Source of the DNA: an uncultured Sphingomonas sp.
GTDB lineage: Bacteria > Pseudomonadota > Alphaproteobacteria > Sphingomonadales > Sphingomonadaceae
Length of the DNA: 7,459 bases
Direction: 5' to 3'
Assembly: GCA_934555855.1 (NCBI GenBank)
Contig: CAKTFL010000096.1
Coordinates: forward strand, 1 to 7,459
Positions 1-7,459 of this stretch are shown in pieces. Position 1 is the first letter of the stretch, and every line of letters begins with the position of its first letter. The notes under the pieces were generated by a model, which saw only the letters and a program-made list of their open reading frames with translations, was not told the origin of the DNA and made no database searches. Made by a program: the position numbers and the translations under genes.

Positions 1-7
1 GCGCTGC

Positions 8-355
8 CTACAGCCCCCACCGGGTCATCGCATCGTCGACCTTTCTGAACTGCGCGCGCCGCGCCTCCAGCTCGGCCTGTTCGTCGGCGATTCGCTTCGC
101 CTTGAGCGGCGCATCGATTTTCTGCTGGGCGCGAATGTCCGCGTCGGTGCGGTCGGCGCGCCACTGCTGCACATAGACTATGTCGCGGTGATAGACCGGC
201 GCCACCGTACTATCCTTCTCAAATGCGTAGATCACAAAGCCGGTGATCGCGATGGCGAGCGCCAGAAAGCCAAGCTCGTACGGTTCGCGACTGGCCAGAA
301 ACAGCCGAAGATCGCGATAGGCGCGAACCGGGGAAAAGCGGGCAAAGAACTGCAT
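8..355 (-). CDS. Small single-pass membrane protein of unknown function
   Basis: This is a protein of 115 residues if it starts at the ATG at 355. A TTG codon 9 bases upstream (364) would add three residues; neither start has a clear Shine-Dalgarno sequence, so the ATG is chosen by default. Residues 1-25 are rich in basic and aromatic amino acids. One hydrophobic segment follows at about residues 28-45 (GFLALAIAITGFVIYAF). After it comes a charged, probably helical tail of about 68 residues with many Arg, Ala, Glu and Gln, possibly a short coiled coil, ending in TRWGL. By the positive-inside tendency the N-terminus would be cytoplasmic and the tail periplasmic. I recognise it only as resembling a conserved sphingomonad hypothetical protein, and no function can be assigned. 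It lies 54 bases downstream of the tonB remnant on the same strand, so it may be read from the gltX side. Confidence 0.75.
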   Translation of the reverse strand: MQFFARFSPVRAYRDLRLFLASREPYELGFLALAIAITGFVIYAFEKDSTVAPVYHRDIVYVQQWRADRTDADIRAQQKIDAPLKAKRIADEQAELEARRAQFRKVDDAMTRWGL

Positions 356-409
356 GATCGCCAAGATAGGGTCGCGGAGCCGAAGCGGCCAGCCCCGCGC
401 ACCCGCAGG

Positions 410-769
410 TCACTCTTGAAGGACAAAGCTCACGTTTATCGTCCGCCACGCCTCGACAGGGATGCCGTCGCGGGTTGCGGGGGTGAAGCGTCACCGAGCC
501 AGCGCCTGCTGCCGCGTGACCCGGAAGAAGTCGCCGCTGGTGGCCGCGACCTGCTGCACCTGCTTCACCCGGCCGTCGACACCGACCAGCACCCGGACGG
601 TGACCCGGCCGCCCCGCCCGGCCCGCTGCTCGGAGGTTGGATACGGCGGCTGGAACAGGTCCGCATAGCGCGGATCGATACCAGGCTGGACGAGTACGGG
701 CGGCAGCGGCCGGGCAGGTTCGATCGCGATCGTGCCAATGCCGGACCCGCTCCCCTGGCCCTCGCGAGT
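410..769 (-). pseudogene. TonB-like energy transducer remnant (C-terminal domain, broken)
   Basis: Reading the minus strand from the codon after the gltX stop gives 119 codons and a final TGA at 410-412. The translation has a Gly/Ser then Pro-rich linker (codons 4-30), followed by a TonB C-terminal domain: DPRYADLFQPPYP at 32-44, SEQRAGRGGRVTVRVLVG at 46-63, DGRVKQV at 65-71, and RFTPATRDGIPVEAW at 94-108, ending NVSFVLQE. Codon 93 (plus-strand 491-493) is TGA exactly where the family has Trp in its usual K/R-W-R/K-F-x-P motif, so one G-to-A change would explain it; the frame is unbroken on both sides. The N-terminal membrane anchor and most of the periplasmic spacer are absent, and no start codon with a ribosome site is visible. 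Intact relatives link the inner-membrane proton-motive force to outer-membrane TonB-dependent receptors. With both a missing N-terminus and an internal stop, this copy is almost certainly dead. A sequencing error could explain the stop but not the missing half. Confidence 0.85.
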
Positions 770-2095
770 TTAGATCGAAAGTCTTGCCAATGCGCGTTCC
801 CGGCCGATCAGCGGCAGCAGCTGGGCCATGTCGGGCCCGTGGTCACGCCCGGTCAGCGCGCGGCGCAACGGCAGGAACAGCGCCTTGCCCTTGCGCCCCG
901 TTTGCTCCTTCAGCCGACCGGTCAGGGCGTGCCAGGGGTCCGCGGCCCAGTCGATCGTGCCCGCGACCCGCGCCGCTTGATCCAGAAAGGCGCGATCCTC
1001 TTCGACCGGCAGGACGGATACCGGCCCCTCTACGACCCGCCACCAGTCGGCGGCATCGGCGACCACGGACAGGTTCGGACGGATTGCGTCCCAAGCCGCG
1101 GCATCCATGCCGGCGGGAATCCGTGCCGATACCGCCTCGTAGGACAGCTGGTGAACGATGCGGGCATTGACCTGCGCCAGCTCCGCCTCGTCGAAGCGGG
1201 CGGGCGCGCGGCCGAAGCGCGAGAAGTCGAGCGTGTCCGCCAGCACGTCGGCGTCGGTGATCGGCTCCACCGGATCGCTCGTCCCGATCCTGGCGAGCAG
1301 GGCACGCACCGCATCCGGCTCGATCCCCGCCTCGCGGAAATGATCCACGCCGACCGACCCCAGCCGCTTGGACAGCTTGCCCTCCGCGCCCGTCAGCAGC
1401 GCTTCGTGCGCGAACACCGGGGGGTCGGCGCCCATCGCGGCGAACATCTGGAGCTGGAGCGCGGTGTTGGACACATGGTCCTCGCCGCGCAGGACGAGCG
1501 TGACGCCCATGTCGATATCGTCAATCGCTGATGGCAGCATGTACAGCCACGATCCGTCCGCGCGGCGGATCACCGGGTCGCTCATCGTCGCCGGGTCGAA
1601 ATGTTGCGGCCCGCGGATCAGGTCGTCCCAGTCGATCGGCACCCCTCGGTCAAGCAGGAAGCGCCAGTGTGGCCGCACGCCCTCGCTCTCCAGCCGGGCG
1701 CGATCGGCATCGGTCAGCGCCAGCGCCGCGCGGTCATAGACCGGCGGCAGGCCACGGCCGAGCTGCACCTTGCGCTTCAGCTCCAGCTCCTGCGTCGTCT
1801 CGTAGCACGGGTAGATGCGCCCGGCCGCGACCAGCGCGTCGAAGCGCGACTGATAAAGCGCGAACCGGCCTGACTGGCGCACCTCGGCATCCGGTTGCAT
1901 CCCCAGCCAGGTCAGATCCTGCCGTATCGCATCGGCGAACCGTTCCTCGCTGCGCTGGGCGTCGGTATCGTCGAGTCGCAGCAGGAAACGCCCGCCCTGC
2001 TTCCTGGCCCAGAGCCAGTTGCCAAGGGCGGTGCGGATGTTGCCGACATGCAGCCGGCCGGTGGGCGAAGGCGCAAAGCGCGTCACGGCGGTCAT
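770..2095 (-). CDS. gltX: Glutamyl-tRNA synthetase, GltX (441 aa)
   Basis: This cytoplasmic class I aminoacyl-tRNA synthetase joins glutamate to its tRNA using ATP. The HIGH-type motif is HVGN at residues 16-19, within [13 protein letters not shown]. The KMSKS-type motif is KLSKR at 240-244. RGEDHVSNT at 203-211 and [15 protein letters not shown] at 185-199 are typical GluRS catalytic-domain elements. The C-terminal 170 or so residues form the anticodon-binding part and look complete. The ATG at 2095 is preferred because the protein then opens with [13 protein letters not shown]; an in-frame TTG at 2131 would add twelve unconserved residues. There is no strong Shine-Dalgarno sequence. At 441 residues it is shorter than the roughly 470 of E. 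coli GltX. The zinc-site region has a single cysteine (YPCYET, 96-100), so zinc binding is probably lost. Many alphaproteobacteria carry two gltX genes; whether this copy charges only tRNA-Glu or also tRNA-Gln cannot be read from the sequence. Confidence 0.95.
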   Translation of the reverse strand: MTAVTRFAPSPTGRLHVGNIRTALGNWLWARKQGGRFLLRLDDTDAQRSEERFADAIRQDLTWLGMQPDAEVRQSGRFALYQSRFDALVAAGRIYPCYETTQELELKRKVQLGRGLPPVYDRAALALTDADRARLESEGVRPHWRFLLDRGVPIDWDDLIRGPQHFDPATMSDPVIRRADGSWLYMLPSAIDDIDMGVTLVLRGEDHVSNTALQLQMFAAMGADPPVFAHEALLTGAEGKLSKRLGSVGVDHFREAGIEPDAVRALLARIGTSDPVEPITDADVLADTLDFSRFGRAPARFDEAELAQVNARIVHQLSYEAVSARIPAGMDAAAWDAIRPNLSVVADAADWWRVVEGPVSVLPVEEDRAFLDQAARVAGTIDWAADPWHALTGRLKEQTGRKGKALFLPLRRALTGRDHGPDMAQLLPLIGRERALARLSI

Positions 2096-2218
2096 GCCGC
2101 GCCCGATAAGGCCCCCGCGCGCGAGCGGCAAACGTCTTTGCGGATTCGTGACGGCTGGCTAAGGCACGCGCGTCGCTTCCGGGCCCATGCCTGTCGCACC
2201 TCGCTGAAGGGTTACGCA
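2096..2218. promoter_or_regulatory. Divergent spacer between gltX and prs
   Basis: These 123 bases separate two start codons that face away from each other, so promoters for both genes are expected here. I could not find a convincing -35/-10 pair in either direction. A short hairpin, gcaaa-cgtc-tttgc, lies at 2128-2141. For prs, the sequence gaaggg at 2206-2211 is a good Shine-Dalgarno site 7 bases before the ATG and fixes that start. Confidence 0.5.
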
Positions 2219-3154
2219 ATGAAATTGATGACCGGCAATTCGAACCTGCCGCTCGCGCGGGCCATCGCCGATTATTGCGACCAGCCGCTGACCGATGCGC
2301 TGGTCCGCCGCTTCGCCGACGAGGAGGTCTTTGTCGAGATACAGGAGAACGTCCGCGGCGAGGACGTGTTCGTGATCCAGTCGACCGGCTATCCGGCGAA
2401 TGACAACCTCATGGAACTGCTCATCATCACCGACGCGCTGAAGCGTGCGTCGGCGCGTCGGATCACGGCAGTCATCCCCTATCTCGGCTATGCGCGCCAG
2501 GACCGGAAGCCGGGGCCGCGCACGCCTATTTCCGCGAAGCTCGTCGCGAACCTCATCACGGTGGCGGGCGCCGACCGGGTGCTGTCGGTCGACCTGCACG
2601 CCGGGCAGATCCAGGGCTTTTTCGATATCCCGACCGATAATCTCTACGCCGCTCCGGTCATGTCGGCGGACATTCGTGCGCGCTTCTCCGGCCGCAACCT
2701 GATGGTCGTGTCGCCGGACGTCGGCGGCGTGGTGCGAGCGCGCGTGCTCGCCAAGCGGCTCCACAACGCCCCCCTCGCGATCGTCGACAAGCGCCGCGAG
2801 CGGGCCGGCGAGTCGGAGGTGATGAACATCATCGGCGATGTGGAGGGGCGGTTCTGCGTGCTGGTCGACGATATCGTGGATTCGGCCGGCACCCTGTGCA
2901 ACGCCGCCGCGGCGCTGAGGGAAGCGGGCGCGGAGGACGTGGTCGCCTATGTCACGCACGGCGTCTTGTCAGGCGGCGCGGTGGCGCGGGTCGAGGGGTC
3001 GGCGCTTTCCGAACTGGTGATCACCGACTCGCTCGGCAATCACGAGACGATCGGGGCAGCGAGCAAGATCCGCCACCTGCCGATCGCGCCATTGCTGGGC
3101 GAGGCGATCAAGCGGATTGCGGACGAAACGAGCGTGTCGTCGCTTTTCGATTGA
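2219..3154 (+). CDS. prs: Ribose-phosphate pyrophosphokinase (PRPP synthetase)
   Basis: This cytoplasmic enzyme transfers pyrophosphate from ATP to ribose 5-phosphate, giving PRPP for purine, pyrimidine, NAD, histidine and tryptophan synthesis. The protein has 311 residues, the usual length for a class I enzyme (E. coli Prs has 315). Visible motifs are the ATP-binding RQDRK at 93-97 followed by the catalytic flexible-loop region RTPISAK (101-107), [13 protein letters not shown] at 124-136 with the conserved His127, [11 protein letters not shown] at 165-175, DKRR at 190-193, and the PRPP-binding [10 protein letters not shown] at 216-225. The start at 2219 has a good ribosome site at 2206-2211, and the protein begins MKLMTGNSN, as the fold requires. 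The open frame continues upstream but that part is antisense to gltX and has no family similarity. The gene stands alone: gltX diverges upstream, and convergent pilZ lies beyond a cluster of hairpins downstream. Confidence 0.96.
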   Translation: MKLMTGNSNLPLARAIADYCDQPLTDALVRRFADEEVFVEIQENVRGEDVFVIQSTGYPANDNLMELLIITDALKRASARRITAVIPYLGYARQDRKPGPRTPISAKLVANLITVAGADRVLSVDLHAGQIQGFFDIPTDNLYAAPVMSADIRARFSGRNLMVVSPDVGGVVRARVLAKRLHNAPLAIVDKRRERAGESEVMNIIGDVEGRFCVLVDDIVDSAGTLCNAAAALREAGAEDVVAYVTHGVLSGGAVARVEGSALSELVITDSLGNHETIGAASKIRHLPIAPLLGEAIKRIADETSVSSLFD

Positions 3155-3205
3155 TCCTTCGGGAGGTCTGGGCGCTGCTCCAGTAGTCGCCCTCATTGGC
3201 AGCGC

Positions 3206-3317
3206 GGGCGGCAAAGCCGCCGTCGGACGGGTCCGGCGGGGGCCTACCCGCCGGCCGGCCTTGCGGTGCGCCAGGCGCACCGGCGTGGACCTTGCCACGC
3301 CTCCGCTACGGCTAGCG
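3206..3317. repeat. Cluster of adjacent hairpins between convergent prs and pilZ
   Basis: Five inverted repeats follow one another almost without gaps. They are ggcggc/gccgcc with an AAA loop (3207-3221); ccggcggg/cccgccgg with a 6-base loop (3233-3254); cggtgcg/cgcaccg with a 5-base loop (3264-3282); ggcgtgg/ccacgcc with a 6-base loop (3282-3301); and cgcta/tagcg with a 4-base loop (3304-3317), the last running over the pilZ stop codon. There is no T-run after any of them. The layout resembles dispersed intergenic palindromic (REP or mosaic) elements of GC-rich bacteria, and I have the impression that similar units recur in sphingomonad genomes, but copy number cannot be seen in one window. 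It may also slow or end transcription arriving from both sides. The bases from 3155 to 3205 show nothing notable. Confidence 0.6.
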
Positions 3318-3644
3318 ATTCCCTAGCGCGATGATGTGGTCGAACACCGCCGAATGAAGCGGCCGCGCGAAGGCGCAGCCGTATTTGAACTTGTCGCGCC
3401 AGGCGACCACCGCCTCCAGCGGCGAAAGCCCGGGCAGCGTCAGCCACACCACCGTGCCCGGCCAAAGGGTGAAACTCGTTTCGGCCCGGAACCCCGATTC
3501 GGACAGGTCGACCACGTCGATCTCGAATCGGGTCTGGCCGCGATCACGCAGGTGCGCGCGCATCTTCACGGCCCGGCGCAGCGAGGTGCGATGCTCGCTA
3601 TCGGCGACCGGCGTGAAGGGCGGCGTGAAGGTCGGCTGTTCCAT
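3312..3644 (-). CDS. PilZ-domain protein (probable c-di-GMP receptor)
   Basis: This is a 110-residue protein made of one PilZ domain. Both c-di-GMP contact motifs are present: RxxxR as RTSLR at residues 19-23 and D/N-x-S-x-x-G as DLSESG at 46-51. Their spacing, and the beta-rich stretch that follows ([12 protein letters not shown], 62-73, and [15 protein letters not shown], 78-92), fit the PilZ barrel. No signal peptide, membrane segment or second domain is visible, so it should be a cytoplasmic binding protein that passes the second-messenger signal to a partner. The ATG at 3644 is preceded by GAAGAGG (plus-strand 3649-3655), 4 bases away, which supports this start. It lies only 25 bases downstream of crtZ on the same strand, so the two are probably cotranscribed. 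Its target is unknown; motility, polysaccharide or pigment control are all guesses. Confidence 0.88.
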   Translation of the reverse strand: MEQPTFTPPFTPVADSEHRTSLRRAVKMRAHLRDRGQTRFEIDVVDLSESGFRAETSFTLWPGTVVWLTLPGLSPLEAVVAWRDKFKYGCAFARPLHSAVFDHIIALGNR

Positions 3645-3669
3645 GCCGCCTCTTCTACCGCTCCGTTGG

Positions 3670-4197
3670 TTAACGATCGGTCAAATCGGCCTGCGCTCCA
3701 CGGGTTGCGGGGGCGCGCACACCCGCCCTGCCCTGTTTCTTCAACGCCGCCTTCAGCGACTCGGGGGAAGGCGCGATCAGGAAGCCGAAGCTGACATTGC
3801 CTTCCCGCGTCTCAACCACGTGATGCAGCCGATGCGCCTGCACGATCCGCTTCATGTACGCAGAACGCGGCAGGTAGCGGGTCGGCAGCCGACGGTGGAC
3901 GATGATGTCGTGGAATCCGAAATAGATCGCGCCATAGGCGGCAATCCCCGCCCCGACCCAGGTGAAGCCCGGCCACCAGCCCAGCTGCACGCCGCCCAGG
4001 ATCATCACGATCGACGGCACCGCGAAGATCGCGGCGTACAGGTCGTTCAGCTCCCAGTTGCCCGCACGCGGACGATGGTGGCTTTCATGCAGGAACCAAC
4101 CCGGCCCGTGCATGATCCAGCGATGCGCGGCATAGGCGAAGCCCTCCATGCCGGCGACGGTCAGGACGAACAGGAGAATGCCGACGGGCCAGCTCAT
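3670..4197 (-). CDS. crtZ: Beta-carotene hydroxylase CrtZ
   Basis: This 175-residue membrane di-iron hydroxylase belongs to the fatty acid hydroxylase superfamily; its length equals that of well-known bacterial CrtZ proteins. It adds hydroxyl groups at C3 and C3' of beta-ionone rings, turning beta-carotene into zeaxanthin. All four histidine clusters expected to hold the iron pair are present: HRWIMH (25-30), HESHH (37-41), HDIIVH (96-101) and HRLHH (122-126). Hydrophobic stretches at about 5-22 and 55-94 would anchor it in the inner membrane. The last 25 residues are a basic, poorly conserved tail. The ATG at 4197 follows aaaggg with a short 3-base spacing; the frame stays open far upstream, but only as the antisense of sucC. 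No other carotenoid gene is in the window, so the rest of the pathway must lie elsewhere. In sphingomonads zeaxanthin is commonly carried on to nostoxanthin, the yellow pigment. Confidence 0.94.
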   Translation of the reverse strand: MSWPVGILLFVLTVAGMEGFAYAAHRWIMHGPGWFLHESHHRPRAGNWELNDLYAAIFAVPSIVMILGGVQLGWWPGFTWVGAGIAAYGAIYFGFHDIIVHRRLPTRYLPRSAYMKRIVQAHRLHHVVETREGNVSFGFLIAPSPESLKAALKKQGRAGVRAPATRGAQADLTDR

Positions 4198-4335
4198 CAA
4201 CCCTTTATAGGGGGGCGGGCAGCGGCCGTGTACCCCGGCAGGCAATCCAAAGAACAGACCGGGGTGGATTCGCGCCTGCTGCTGTGCAAAAGGCCATGGC
4301 CGTTCCGATTTTCTTCGCGAAAGGCGCGGCACCCC
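4198..4335. promoter_or_regulatory. Divergent spacer between crtZ and sucC
   Basis: These 138 bases lie between two outward-facing start codons and must hold control signals for both genes. Visible elements are an inverted repeat accccgg (4232-4238) / ccggggt (4259-4265) with a 20-base gap, a 10-base perfect palindrome ggccatggcc (4292-4301), and ttcgcgaa (4314-4321) just before sucC. The likely sucC ribosome site is aaagg ending at 4324, 11 bases before the ATG. No convincing -35/-10 pair was found. Confidence 0.45.
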
Positions 4336-5535
<1,200 letters not shown>

Positions 5536-5559
5536 TCGCACGGCGTTTGCGCTGAAATC

Positions 5560-5590
5560 GGGCCCGGGCGGACACGTCCGGGCCCTTTTT
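5560..5590 (+). terminator. Intrinsic terminator of sucC
   Basis: A GC-rich stem pairs gggcccgggcg (5560-5570) with cgtccgggccc (5575-5585): 11 pairs including one G-T wobble, with a 4-base loop, gaca. It is directly followed by TTTTT (5586-5590). The position, 25 bases after the sucC stop codon, and the T-run make this a textbook Rho-independent terminator. It separates sucC transcription from etfBA. Confidence 0.92.
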
Positions 5591-5702
5591 CGTTGATGGC
5601 GGATGTTGACCGCGAACCGGCCCCGGCCAAGTCGGCTTGCGAAGCGGATGGGATAGCGGCAGACGCGGGTGCGATGCCGCCGTGCAATGGGAAGGAACCC
5701 CG
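5591..5702 (+). promoter_or_regulatory. Leader and likely promoter region of etfBA
   Basis: These 112 bases between the sucC terminator and etfB should hold the etfBA promoter. A TTGAC at 5606-5610 resembles a -35 box, but no -10 box sits at the right distance, so no promoter is called. A strong Shine-Dalgarno site, ggaagga (5690-5696), lies 6 bases before the ATG at 5703 and decides that start over the upstream in-frame codons. Confidence 0.5.
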
Positions 5703-6452
5703 ATGAAGGTGCTGGTGCCGGTCAAGCGCGTGCTTGACTACAACGTCAAGCCGCGGGTGAAGGCGGACGGTTCGGGCGTGGATCTCGCCAACGTCAAGAT
5801 GAGCATGAACCCGTTCGACGAGATCGCGGTGGAAGAAGCGATCCGGCTCAAGGAAAAGGGCGTCGCCACCGAAGTGGTCGCCGTGTCGATCGGCGTGCCC
5901 AAGGCGCAGGACACGCTGCGCACCGCGCTGGCGATGGGTGCGGACCGCGCGATCCTGGTGTCCACCGACGTCGCCGTCGAACCGCTCGCCGTCGCCAAGC
6001 TGCTTTCCGCCATCGTGGGCGACGAAGCGCCCGACCTGGTGATCCTGGGCAAGCAGGCGATCGACGACGATGCCAACCAGACCGGCCAGATGCTGGCGGC
6101 GCTGCTCGGCTGGGCGCAGGGCACCTTCGCCTCCAGAATCGAGATCGCCGACGGCCGCGCGGATGTGACGCGCGAGGTCGACGGCGGCCTGGAAACGCTC
6201 AGCCTGGCGCTGCCGGCAATCGTCACCGCCGACCTTCGCCTCAACGAACCGCGCTATGCCTCCTTGCCCAACATCATGAAGGCCAAGAGCAAGCCGTTGG
6301 CGCAGAAGACGCCCGCCGATTATGGCGTGGACGTGACGCCGCGCCACACCACCTTGCGCGTCGGCGAACCCGGCGGGCGGCCCGCGGGCGTCAAGGTCGC
6401 GGATGTCGACGAACTGGTGATGAAGCTCCAAGCCATGGGGATCGCGAAGTGA
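5703..6452 (+). CDS. etfB: Electron transfer flavoprotein beta subunit
   Basis: The beta subunit of the soluble electron transfer flavoprotein, which with EtfA collects electrons from acyl-CoA and related dehydrogenases and passes them to ETF:quinone oxidoreductase. The protein has 249 residues, as expected for the canonical (human-like) group. It starts [19 protein letters not shown], followed by [12 protein letters not shown] (35-46) and the AMP-binding region [14 protein letters not shown] (116-129). The family signature [17 protein letters not shown] is at 179-195 and contains the leucine (188) of the loop that docks onto partner dehydrogenases. In this group the beta subunit binds structural AMP and does not bifurcate electrons. 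The start is set by a strong ribosome site at 5690-5696. Its stop codon overlaps the etfA start, so the two subunits are translationally coupled. Confidence 0.97.
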   Translation: MKVLVPVKRVLDYNVKPRVKADGSGVDLANVKMSMNPFDEIAVEEAIRLKEKGVATEVVAVSIGVPKAQDTLRTALAMGADRAILVSTDVAVEPLAVAKLLSAIVGDEAPDLVILGKQAIDDDANQTGQMLAALLGWAQGTFASRIEIADGRADVTREVDGGLETLSLALPAIVTADLRLNEPRYASLPNIMKAKSKPLAQKTPADYGVDVTPRHTTLRVGEPGGRPAGVKVADVDELVMKLQAMGIAK

Positions 6453-7372
6453 AGACGCTGGTCTGGGTCGAGCATGACGGCTCGGCGATCAAGGATGCCA
6501 CGCTGTCGGCGGTCACCGCCGCCGCCGCGCTCGGCGAGGTCAACCTGCTGGTCGCGGGCGAGGGTGTCGGCGCCGTCGCGCAGGCCGCAAGCCGCATCGC
6601 CGGCGCGGTAACCGTGCATGTCGCCGACGATGCCGCCTTCGCGCACGGGCTGGCGGAGAATGTCGCGCCGCTGGTGGTGACGCTGATGGACGGCCATGAC
6701 GCGTTCGTCGTGCCCGCCACCACCGGCGGCAAGAACATCGCGCCGCGCGTCGCCGCGCTGCTCGACGTGATGCAGGTGTCGGAAGTGCTGTCGGTGGAAG
6801 CGCCCAACCGCTTCACCCGCCCGATCTATGCCGGCAACGCGATCGCCACGATCGAGACCTCGGATGCCAAGCTGGTGCTCACGGTTCGCGGCACCGCGTT
6901 CGACAAGGCGGCGGCCGACGGCGGCAGCGCGGCGATCGTGCCGGTGAGCGGCGGGGGCGATGCCGGCGTGTCGCGCTTCGTCGGCGCCGAGATCGCCGCG
7001 AACGTGCGGCCCGAACTCACCTCCGCACGCATCGTCGTGTCGGGCGGCCGCGCGCTCGGCGAACGGTTCGGCGAAGTGATCGAACCGCTCGCCGACAAGC
7101 TCGGTGCGGCGATCGGCGCCAGCCGCGCGGCGGTGGACGCAGGCTTCGCGCCCAACGACTATCAGGTCGGCCAGACCGGCAAGATCGTCGCGCCCGAAAT
7201 TTATGTCGCGGTCGGCATCTCCGGCGCGATCCAGCATCTCGCGGGCATGAAGGATTCCAAGGTCATCGTCGCGATCAACAAGGACGAGGACGCGCCGATC
7301 TTCCAGGTCGCCGATATCGGCCTGGTCGGCGACCTGTTCACCGTCGTCCCGGAGCTCACCGAGAAGCTCTGA
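6449..7372 (+). CDS. etfA: Electron transfer flavoprotein alpha subunit (FAD-binding)
   Basis: The alpha subunit carries the redox-active FAD of the EtfAB heterodimer. At 307 residues it has the normal length. The N-terminal half (1-190 approximately) is the alpha/beta domain that packs against EtfB. The C-terminal FAD domain runs from about 193, with SGGRALGE (198-205), [19 protein letters not shown] (229-247), [13 protein letters not shown] (255-267), and [19 protein letters not shown] (277-295), all hallmarks of the family. Translation starts at GTG (6449-6451), which overlaps the etfB TGA by 4 bases (GTGA); gggg at 6437-6440 is the likely ribosome site. The overlap indicates coupled, equimolar synthesis. 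The motifs place it with non-bifurcating ETFs of beta-oxidation and amino acid breakdown. A terminator follows shortly after, so within this window the operon is just the two genes. Confidence 0.97.
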   Translation: MKTLVWVEHDGSAIKDATLSAVTAAAALGEVNLLVAGEGVGAVAQAASRIAGAVTVHVADDAAFAHGLAENVAPLVVTLMDGHDAFVVPATTGGKNIAPRVAALLDVMQVSEVLSVEAPNRFTRPIYAGNAIATIETSDAKLVLTVRGTAFDKAAADGGSAAIVPVSGGGDAGVSRFVGAEIAANVRPELTSARIVVSGGRALGERFGEVIEPLADKLGAAIGASRAAVDAGFAPNDYQVGQTGKIVAPEIYVAVGISGAIQHLAGMKDSKVIVAINKDEDAPIFQVADIGLVGDLFTVVPELTEKL

Positions 7373-7394
7373 GCGCAATCGCAAGCGCCTGAAA

Positions 7395-7427
7395 GGGGAG
7401 CGTCTCGCAGCGGGGCGCTCCCTTTTT
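7395..7427 (+). terminator. Intrinsic terminator of etfBA
   Basis: The arms gggagcg (7396-7402) and cgctccc (7416-7422) form a 7-pair GC-rich stem with a 13-base loop. TTTTT follows at 7423-7427 and can extend the stem by pairing with the preceding aaag. It lies 23 bases after the etfA stop codon. The remaining bases to the window end (7428-7459) show nothing recognisable. Confidence 0.88.
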
Positions 7428-7459
7428 CGTGTCTTGAGGCTTGCCGGGCTGTTCCCGCT

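Noticed and set aside
491..493. TGA read as tryptophan or selenocysteine in the tonB remnant.
   Set aside because: These bacteria use TGA as stop (prs, sucC, etfB and etfA all end with it here), no selenocysteine element is apparent, and the gene also lacks its N-terminal half.
188..1531. A 447-codon open frame on the plus strand across the small membrane protein, the tonB remnant and gltX.
   Set aside because: It is antisense to gltX and low in family-like sequence; long shadow frames are normal in GC-rich DNA where stop codons are rare.
2125..2141. Upstream TTG start for gltX and the small gcaaa/tttgc hairpin as a regulatory RNA.
   Set aside because: The extra twelve residues have no family counterpart, and a 5-pair stem is too weak to support a regulator.
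4198..4213. TATAAA just upstream of crtZ on the minus strand as a -10 box for a leaderless transcript.
   Set aside because: No -35 element lies at the right distance, and an AAAGGG ribosome-site candidate overlaps the same bases.
5606..5657. TTGAC (5606-5610) and gatagc (5652-5657) as an etfB promoter.
   Set aside because: The gap between them is about 40 bases, far from the usual 16-18, so they cannot form one sigma-70-type promoter.

Overview
The window looks like ordinary chromosome from a GC-rich alphaproteobacterium, most probably a Sphingomonas-like member of the Sphingomonadales. The protein sequences, the carotenoid hydroxylase, the stand-alone sucC placed before etfBA, and a small membrane protein of a kind I associate with sphingomonads all point that way. 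This is recognition from memory; no database search was possible.

Layout, left to right. The minus strand from 8 to 2095 carries, in transcription order, gltX (glutamyl-tRNA synthetase), a decayed tonB-like remnant that begins directly after the gltX stop codon, and a small single-pass membrane protein of unknown function. A 123-base divergent spacer separates gltX from prs (ribose-phosphate pyrophosphokinase, plus strand, 2219-3154). A cluster of adjacent hairpins (about 3206-3317) fills the gap between prs and the convergent minus-strand pair crtZ (beta-carotene hydroxylase) and pilZ (single-domain c-di-GMP-binding type protein). A second divergent spacer (4198-4335) leads to sucC (succinyl-CoA synthetase beta subunit, plus strand), which ends in a strong intrinsic terminator. 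After it comes the etfB-etfA operon (electron transfer flavoprotein), whose genes overlap by 4 bases and which is closed by a second intrinsic terminator.

The intact genes serve core functions: tRNA charging, PRPP supply for nucleotide, histidine and tryptophan synthesis, xanthophyll pigment formation, the TCA cycle, and delivery of electrons from acyl-CoA dehydrogenases to the quinone pool. No CRISPR array, transposase, tRNA, rRNA or phage gene was seen.

I found no convincing new biological system. The best observations are the tonB remnant, which lacks its N-terminal half and has TGA where the family's tryptophan is expected; the hairpin cluster between prs and pilZ; the close crtZ-pilZ pairing; and a GltX whose zinc-site cysteines are mostly missing.
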